DNA of 9,945 nt from Candidatus Omnitrophota bacterium (lineage in GTDB: Bacteria > Omnitrophota > Gorgyraeia > Duberdicusellales > 4484-171): positions 1-9,945 of the forward strand of contig JAQUOR010000050.1 in NCBI GenBank assembly GCA_028717025.1, in the 5' to 3' direction. Below are positions 5,526-9,945 of the stretch, in pieces. The number at the start of each line of letters is the position of its first letter. The stretch's first letter is position 1. The notes under the pieces are model-generated. The model was given only the letters and a program-made list of their open reading frames with translations. It was not told the DNA's origin and did not search any database. The position numbers and the translations under genes are program-made.

Positions 5526-5846
5526 TTATTTTATAACGCTACCGGCTGGTATTTCTCGGTCAGAAGTAAGAATACTCATGGTCTCCGCTGATTTCGCAGC
5601 TAAAAGCATCCCCTCTGATGCTACCCCTCTGATATCCCGAGGTTCAAGATTTACCAGGATCGCTGCCGATTTACCCTGGAGCTCTTCCGGTGTATACGCG
5701 GCGCGCAACCCCGCTACCAGCGAAATAGTTTTTTCTCCGATATCCACCTTCAAAAGATAGAGTTTATCGGCATTAGGATGGACTGTCACCTCAAGTATCT
5801 TTCCAATACGCAAATCAAGTTTTAGGAAATCATCGTACGTTATCAT
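5526..5846 (-). CDS. Stand-alone tRNA-binding OB-fold domain (MetRS beta/C-terminal type)
   Basis: A 106-residue single-domain protein matching the EMAP/Trbp111-type tRNA-binding OB fold found at the C-terminus of methionyl-tRNA synthetase. Landmarks are YDDFLKLDLRIGKILEV (5-20), HPNADKLYLLKVDIGE (23-38), LVAGLRAAYTPEELQGK (43-59), VNLEPRDIRG (65-74) and SEGMLLAA (77-84). Such proteins dimerise and hold tRNA in the cytoplasm, helping an aminoacyl-tRNA synthetase or acting alone. MetRS itself is not in the window. Compared with CsaA, another small relative, the Y-T-P-E-E-L and S-E-G-M-L-L-A-A segments favour the MetRS-beta kind. The ATG at 5846 is set by a strong ribosome binding site (AAGGAGGAAAG). 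It is preceded by a repeat-filled leader with a possible promoter at 6112-6139 and followed by the yjbQ remnant. Confidence 0.88.
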   Translation of the reverse strand: MITYDDFLKLDLRIGKILEVTVHPNADKLYLLKVDIGEKTISLVAGLRAAYTPEELQGKSAAILVNLEPRDIRGVASEGMLLAAKSAETMSILTSDREIPAGSVIK

Positions 5847-5861
5847 CTTTCCTCCTTGCGC

Positions 5862-6030
5862 AGTAAGCGCAATACCGACGCAATACCATTAAGCGTCGGG
5901 TATACAAACCTAGTAAGCGCAATACCCGCGCAATTTCGCCAGAAGGCGAACACCAGCGTAATCCCAATAACACGCCGGGTGTACTCGCCAGAAGGCGAAT
6001 ACCGGTCCAATTCCTTGTCTAAAGAGACAA
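5862..6030. repeat. Degenerate direct repeats and three hairpins upstream of the tRNA-binding-domain gene
   Basis: AGTAAGCGCAATACC occurs exactly at 5862-5876 and 5912-5926, with the partial copy CGCAATACC at 5879-5887. TCGCCAGAAGGCGA occurs at 5936-5949 and 5985-5998, each followed by A-(C/T)-ACC and each a hairpin with an AGAA loop. A third hairpin, TTGTCT-AAAG-AGACAA, lies at 6015-6030. On the minus strand all the copies resemble GGTRTT followed by a GC-rich hairpin. With the promoter below this would be an untranslated leader of about 260 bases. The 319-bp gap between genes (5847-6165) holds no convincing coding sequence. Confidence 0.6.
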
Positions 6031-6111
6031 TGCTGACGCCATCCCTTTAAGCGCGGAGCACACACATGAAAACACATCGAAATAACAGCCCTGCAGTTTA
6101 TATGAACCTTT

Positions 6112-6139
6112 ATTGTAACAATTTTAATGATTAAAGCAA
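6112..6139 (-). promoter_or_regulatory. Possible promoter for the tRNA-binding-domain gene
   Basis: On the minus strand TTGCTT (6134-6139) is followed by a 16-base spacer and TACAAT (6112-6117), a plausible -35/-10 pair in an AT-rich stretch just after the TPR gene. It would start transcription near 6105. Matches are moderate, and AT-rich DNA gives many such pairs by chance. Confidence 0.35.
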
Positions 6140-6165
6140 ATATTTTTATCAGGTAAAGCATTGGA

Positions 6166-7125
6166 TCAATAGAATCGTTTGTAATACTCAGAGTAGTGGT
6201 ACGTAAATTCTATTTTTCCGATGGAAGCGGAAGAGTTCGCTATGATCCTAAACTCATCAAGATACGTTTTGGGCGGAAAAAAATCTAAGGTAAGTTCGTA
6301 AATATCGTATCCGTCAGCTGCCGATATTTTTTTGAAATTACGATAGGGGGCATATCCCCGGTATAAGAAGATATCCCCGAGCACATCCTTGGCGAATACC
6401 TTGATGTGCAAAGGAATCCGTTCGTGAGGCCACCCCTGTTCTTTGAAGTCAAATTCATAGCTGTTCGGAAATGCGACGTAGTACGCCGCAAAACGGTCGA
6501 TGAAAGTCGAGGTCAAAGTAAGCTTTTTATTTGCTTCCAGCATCTCGTATGCCATCGCGGTGCGATCGCCGATAGCATAATGCAAAGATAAAACGAAATT
6601 TTTAAACCCCAGCCACTCCTGGTGCTTTGCAAAATAGTATCTGCTCAAATAAAACCGGACCTGGGAATCCGCAGGGTATAAATCCACTGTTTTCATCAAC
6701 TGTCCCTGCGCAGCGGCTGAATTGTTTTGCGTATAATAAAGCCAGCTTAATTTCAGATGATATTCATAATTGAGAGGGTTTATCCGCAGCGCTTTCATAT
6801 ATAGATTTTCTATTTCACGCTGATCGCGGAACACCGCTTCTCCCAGCCCATCTTCGGTTGCCTTCCAGAGAAAATCTCCTTTTCTTGCATAGTATTGCGA
6901 ATTATCGCTGCGCAAAGCGATTGCCTGAGAAATCAACGAAATAACTTTACGGTAATAGCCCCGCTTCTCCGATCCAATCGAAGGAGAAGATATCGACGAA
7001 GCCTGCGTATAGAGAAATCCCGCGTGAAGCGAAGAAATAATAAAAAAAATAGAACAAAGGACAACAACGGAACAAAATCCCAGTAAAAGATATTTTGAGC
7101 GGGAGTCTAAAATTACTTCTTTCAT
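6166..7125 (-). CDS. Membrane-anchored TPR protein of the exopolysaccharide block
   Basis: A 319-residue protein. Residues 11-32 (KYLLLGFCSVVVLCSIFFII) form one transmembrane anchor after a charged N-terminus. Residues about 58-200 are helical TPR-like repeats, with pieces such as LYMKALRINPLNYEYHLKLSW and QLMKTVDLYPADSQVRFYLSRYYF that show the A/L-x-x-x-P-x-x pattern. Residues about 225-319 look like a beta-rich domain (IFLYRGYAPY, YDIYELTLDFFPP, EFRIIANSSASIGKIEF), reminiscent of a small sugar-binding sandwich, although no family is recognised. The ATG overlaps the stop of the upstream ligase-like gene (ATGA) with no Shine-Dalgarno motif, so translation is probably coupled. Periplasmic TPR proteins often act as scaffolds in polysaccharide export or polymerisation; that role here is inferred from the neighbours. 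Confidence 0.8.
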   Translation of the reverse strand: MKEVILDSRSKYLLLGFCSVVVLCSIFFIISSLHAGFLYTQASSISSPSIGSEKRGYYRKVISLISQAIALRSDNSQYYARKGDFLWKATEDGLGEAVFRDQREIENLYMKALRINPLNYEYHLKLSWLYYTQNNSAAAQGQLMKTVDLYPADSQVRFYLSRYYFAKHQEWLGFKNFVLSLHYAIGDRTAMAYEMLEANKKLTLTSTFIDRFAAYYVAFPNSYEFDFKEQGWPHERIPLHIKVFAKDVLGDIFLYRGYAPYRNFKKISAADGYDIYELTLDFFPPKTYLDEFRIIANSSASIGKIEFTYHYSEYYKRFY

Positions 7126-8420
7126 CGGTTAAAATGGACGTGCACGCATTTATAGAGTAAACCGAGCAAGAGCCAGAATGAGAATGCTACCGCGGGAATG
7201 TGAAAGTTGAAGTCGACAAAGTTATGAAGCAAAACTCCCCAGAGTCCGCACATCCCCGAGATGACGATACTTCGCACAAAAGGATCGTGCCTTTCTTTAA
7301 GCCTCACTATGATATTTTTGAAAATGGTAAAAAGGAACAAATAATATGAGAGAGAAGCAAATAGCCCCGTTTCCAGGATAAGCTGTAAATGATCATTGTG
7401 AAGATAGTAGAAATACCCCGCGTATACAAATTTTCTGTACGCCGTAAAAATGATATGAAAATTGCCAAGGCCTACGCCGAACAGAGGGAAATTTCTCACA
7501 ATATGGATAGCATCGTTCATTATTGATATCCTCGACGCCAATCCTTCCCGTAAAAGAAAAAATCTATTTTTTAAAGGCTCAAATCCTGAAATTGCGATGA
7601 ATGCGATAGCTATGCCAATACTTATGAGCACAATCCAAAGCTGCCCCTTTGACTTTTTGGCCTCTTTCAAGAAAAGAAAAATCAATGCCAGGGAACACAC
7701 CATGCTTAACGCACCGGCGCGAGACAAAGAAAGAAAAATGCTTGCGCAGATAAAGGCTCCTAAAAATCCGAAAAGGATCTTTTTGAATTTATCGGTACAC
7801 GCTACGGAATATCCTATGCCCAATGATGCAAACAGTATCATGTAACTTGCAAAACTGTTTCTGTTGCCGAAAGAGCTGAACCAGGCAGTATCAGCTCTTT
7901 GGAATACAAAATACGTTCTCATGATACCGTACAAACAAAGTAATGCAGCCCAGATAATGGCTATAGAAAATAACCGTTCAAATTGTTTTTTTTCCCAGAC
8001 GGTATTGAGCGCAACAAAAAATATGGAAAAAAAACATACATATTTTATAAGTTCCTGTTTGGTATTGAAAGGATAAATCGACAGCTGACAAAACCCCTGT
8101 TGCGCAAAGCCGGTAAGATATCGTTGATAAAAACCAATTGTTTTAGGGGAGATTATTTTGATGAGAGAACACGGTAAAGGAAGGAGTTGCAATACGATCA
8201 GTCCAAGAAAAATGAGTAAAAAGATGCCTTCGGCAGGAAAAATAATCCCACCGGAAGGATTAACGGCAGTTTTTAAGAGGAGCGCAACGAGAATCAAAAG
8301 GGTGCTTATCTGCAGTATACTTAAAGGCAACGGGTCAAGGGATCCGTAAAAAAGAGGAGCGAAGATAATGATGCCGATTAAGAAAAAATTGAAAATATAA
8401 GAAATTACTTTGGCAGCCAT
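7122..8420 (-). CDS. O-antigen ligase/polymerase-like membrane protein (Wzy_C family)
   Basis: A 432-residue polytopic inner-membrane protein with roughly ten to twelve hydrophobic segments from residue 8 to 425. The Wzy_C core is visible: FGNRNSFASYM (184-194), SLSRAGALSM (231-240), the long periplasmic loop with FPLFGVGLGNFH (311-322), HNDHLQLILETG (341-352) and HNFVDFNFHIPA (399-410). The conserved Arg in SRAG and the histidines in the HNDH motif belong to the family's undecaprenyl-linked sugar transfer site. It would either ligate or polymerise lipid-linked polysaccharide in the periplasm; the sequence alone does not separate the two. It starts inside the stop of the tyrosine-kinase gene (TAATG) without a Shine-Dalgarno motif and overlaps the TPR gene by four bases, so the three genes form one coupled unit. 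Confidence 0.9.
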   Translation of the reverse strand: MAAKVISYIFNFFLIGIIIFAPLFYGSLDPLPLSILQISTLLILVALLLKTAVNPSGGIIFPAEGIFLLIFLGLIVLQLLPLPCSLIKIISPKTIGFYQRYLTGFAQQGFCQLSIYPFNTKQELIKYVCFFSIFFVALNTVWEKKQFERLFSIAIIWAALLCLYGIMRTYFVFQRADTAWFSSFGNRNSFASYMILFASLGIGYSVACTDKFKKILFGFLGAFICASIFLSLSRAGALSMVCSLALIFLFLKEAKKSKGQLWIVLISIGIAIAFIAISGFEPLKNRFFLLREGLASRISIMNDAIHIVRNFPLFGVGLGNFHIIFTAYRKFVYAGYFYYLHNDHLQLILETGLFASLSYYLFLFTIFKNIIVRLKERHDPFVRSIVISGMCGLWGVLLHNFVDFNFHIPAVAFSFWLLLGLLYKCVHVHFNR

Positions 8421-9945
8421 TACGTCTTTTTAGGAGTGTAGTGATAGTAATGGTAATATGAATAATAATGATCTGTTTCGAGAGTCACGTTGTTGAGGAC
8501 GGCACCGATAATTTTAACTTTTTTCCCTAGGATCTTACGCACTTCCGTTATCAATTTCAAAGGCGTTGAGGCGGTTTTAACGACAAACACCAAGCCGTCG
8601 CACTTATCTCCCAGCATGACCGTATCGGATACTCCCAGCGTAGGGGGCGCATCTATCACGATTCGTTTAAATCTGGTTTTGGCGGTTTCTAAAATATCAA
8701 AAAGTTTTTTTGAGCTTAGCAGCTCTGCCGGATTAGGGGTTGCCGGACCTCCGGCAATCAAGTATAGGTTCGCTATAGGGGTGGCTATCACTGCCTGCTC
8801 TAAGGTACACACTCCGGCCAAGAGGCTGCTTAAACCTGTCTTGGTTCGTACGTCAAACACTTGCGCAAGACGGCCTCTGCGCATATCGGCATCGATAAGA
8901 AGCGTATCTTCTTTGGTCTGTGCAAAACTTATCGCTAAATTTGTGGCAACAAAGCTCTTACCTTCACGCGCTACGGAACTCGTCACCATGATAGTATGCA
9001 GGGGTCTGTCTTCAGGAAAAGAAAAAATTAATGATACCCTCAAATTTCTAAAAGCTTCCGCTACTTGCGAATAAGGTTTAATCGAAGAAATTAAATCTTT
9101 GTTCTCATTTCTTTTAAGTTCCCTTCGGGCTGAAGGAATATATCCTAAAAACGGCATTTTTGTATAAAACTCCACATCTTCCGAGGTTTTTAAAGTTGAG
9201 TCGGAATATTCGAGAAAATAGCATAACCCTACTCCCAGGATTAAACTTGCGATAAGAGCTTTTAAAACATCCTGTGTAGGCTTAGGTTTTATCGGTATAG
9301 AAGGGATCTGGGCTTCATCGACAATCTGAACGTTCGAGATAACCATTTCCTTTGAAATCTCCAGCTCTTTCATCCGATTGATAAAATCATTATAAATAGA
9401 CTTATAGGTATCGACGTCGCGGGAAAGTATCTTGTATTCAAGGTTTTTGCTTTGAAGCGTAAAAACCGAATCCTGTTCATCTTTCAATTTCTGATTCACC
9501 GCGTTCAGTTGAGATTGGAGCGCTTCCATCTTGGGATGCATACTTCCGTATTTCCTTGAAGCTTCAATAATTTCTTTTTCCAGTTGACTCCTTTGTCTTT
9601 GTAAATCTTCTGCCGAAGATGCCTGTTGCCCCCCGGTATCGGGCATGGTGACTATTCTATTTTCTTTCATAAACTCGTTAAGTTTCTTTTCCGCTTCTTC
9701 CAATTTTTTCAAAGTAGTGTCGAGTTGCTCACCCAGCCATGATATCCCGTACTTGGCAGTAATAACCCTTTGTTCCATATCGCTTTTTACAAATTCTTCT
9801 GCCCAGGTATTGGCAATTTTAGTAATTTTTAAAGGGTCCTTGCCCCTGACAACAAAAAAGACAATGTTACTGCCTGCACGGATATCTATCCTTACCATGG
9901 TAAGGATCGTCTTAACGGGGTCAGCGGAACCGATGAATTCTTCAT
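8420..9945 (-). CDS. Polysaccharide co-polymerase / BY-type tyrosine autokinase (Wzc-like), 5' end missing
   Basis: The frame is open to the right edge. An ATG at 9898 exists, but the residues before it (EEFIGSADPVKTILT) continue the Wzz-like periplasmic domain, so the true start lies outside. Numbering from that ATG, residues 1-195 are the periplasmic coiled coil, with KKLEEAEKKLNEFMKENR and the RDVDTYKSIYNDFINR (GNVR-type) region. Next is the proline-rich PSIPIKPKPTQ followed by a transmembrane helix (211-230). The cytoplasmic kinase follows: Walker A SSVAREGKS (307-315), Walker A' LLIDADMRRG (333-342), Walker B IVIDAPP (413-419). The tail holds seven tyrosines in twelve residues (476-487) for autophosphorylation. 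Its cycle of phosphorylation would set chain length and export of the polysaccharide. A co-polymerase and kinase in one chain is the Wzc arrangement of Gram-negatives. Confidence 0.95.
   Translation of the reverse strand, partial: EEFIGSADPVKTILTMVRIDIRAGSNIVFFVVRGKDPLKITKIANTWAEEFVKSDMEQRVITAKYGISWLGEQLDTTLKKLEEAEKKLNEFMKENRIVTMPDTGGQQASSAEDLQRQRSQLEKEIIEASRKYGSMHPKMEALQSQLNAVNQKLKDEQDSVFTLQSKNLEYKILSRDVDTYKSIYNDFINRMKELEISKEMVISNVQIVDEAQIPSIPIKPKPTQDVLKALIASLILGVGLCYFLEYSDSTLKTSEDVEFYTKMPFLGYIPSARRELKRNENKDLISSIKPYSQVAEAFRNLRVSLIFSFPEDRPLHTIMVTSSVAREGKSFVATNLAISFAQTKEDTLLIDADMRRGRLAQVFDVRTKTGLSSLLAGVCTLEQAVIATPIANLYLIAGGPATPNPAELLSSKKLFDILETAKTRFKRIVIDAPPTLGVSDTVMLGDKCDGLVFVVKTASTPLKLITEVRKILGKKVKIIGAVLNNVTLETDHYYSYYHYYHYTPKKT

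Noticed and set aside
6086..6096. CAGCCCTGCAG shared with the end of the 64-bp insertion
   Set aside because: An 11-base match is expected by chance about this often in a 10-kb window, and the surrounding bases do not match.
5910..6161. An 83-residue minus-strand ORF between the TPR and tRNA-binding genes
   Set aside because: It crosses the hairpin and direct-repeat region, has an unlikely residue mix and no ribosome binding site; the region is better described as repeats and leader.
8490..9074. A 194-residue plus-strand ORF
   Set aside because: It lies wholly antisense to the kinase domain of the Wzc-like gene, has no family-like motifs, and its composition is that of a reverse-frame shadow.
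9896..9898. ATG at 9898 as the start of the tyrosine kinase
   Set aside because: The frame stays open to the window edge with family-like residues upstream (EEFIGSADPVKTILT), and the N-terminal transmembrane helix is still missing, so the gene begins outside.

Overview
The window reads as part of the chromosome of a Gram-negative-type bacterium with moderate GC. The gene set (exopolysaccharide co-polymerase/tyrosine kinase, O-antigen-ligase-like protein, stand-alone MetRS-type tRNA-binding domain, B12-type radical SAM protein, DUF1805 protein) and the many short palindromic intergenic repeats would fit a candidate phylum such as Omnitrophota. That placement is an impression, not a demonstrated assignment. 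All convincing genes lie on the minus strand, so the window is best read from its right end to its left end.

Right third (9945 to 6166): a tightly packed exopolysaccharide block. It holds a chain-length/tyrosine-kinase protein that enters from beyond the right edge, a polytopic Wzy/WaaL-type protein joined to it by a TAATG overlap, and a membrane-anchored TPR protein joined by an ATGA overlap. Together they would polymerise, regulate and export a surface polysaccharide. A gene-free stretch of about 320 bp follows, with degenerate direct repeats, three small hairpins and a possible promoter.

Middle (5846 to 3455): a stand-alone tRNA-binding domain with a strong ribosome binding site, then the remains of a yjbQ (UPF0047) gene. 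That gene has lost its N-terminal half and is also split by a 64-bp palindromic insertion that shifts the reading frame. Next are a TTG-started B12-binding radical SAM protein and a 27-codon ORF that stops three bases before the next gene.

Left third (3451 to 1): a DnaQ-type exonuclease fused to a WYL-like C-terminal domain; then a well-formed promoter and a structured leader ahead of an Lrp/AsnC regulator and a class I aminotransferase, an arrangement like the alaR-alaT pair of Bacillus. A GC-rich compound palindrome, a DUF1805 gene and the start of a probable lipoprotein, cut by the left edge, complete the window.

The observations most worth following are the yjbQ pseudogene with its small palindromic insertion, the mutually exclusive hairpins in the lrp leader, and the exonuclease-WYL fusion. 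I found no complete new defence or mobile system, no CRISPR array and no tRNA or rRNA gene.
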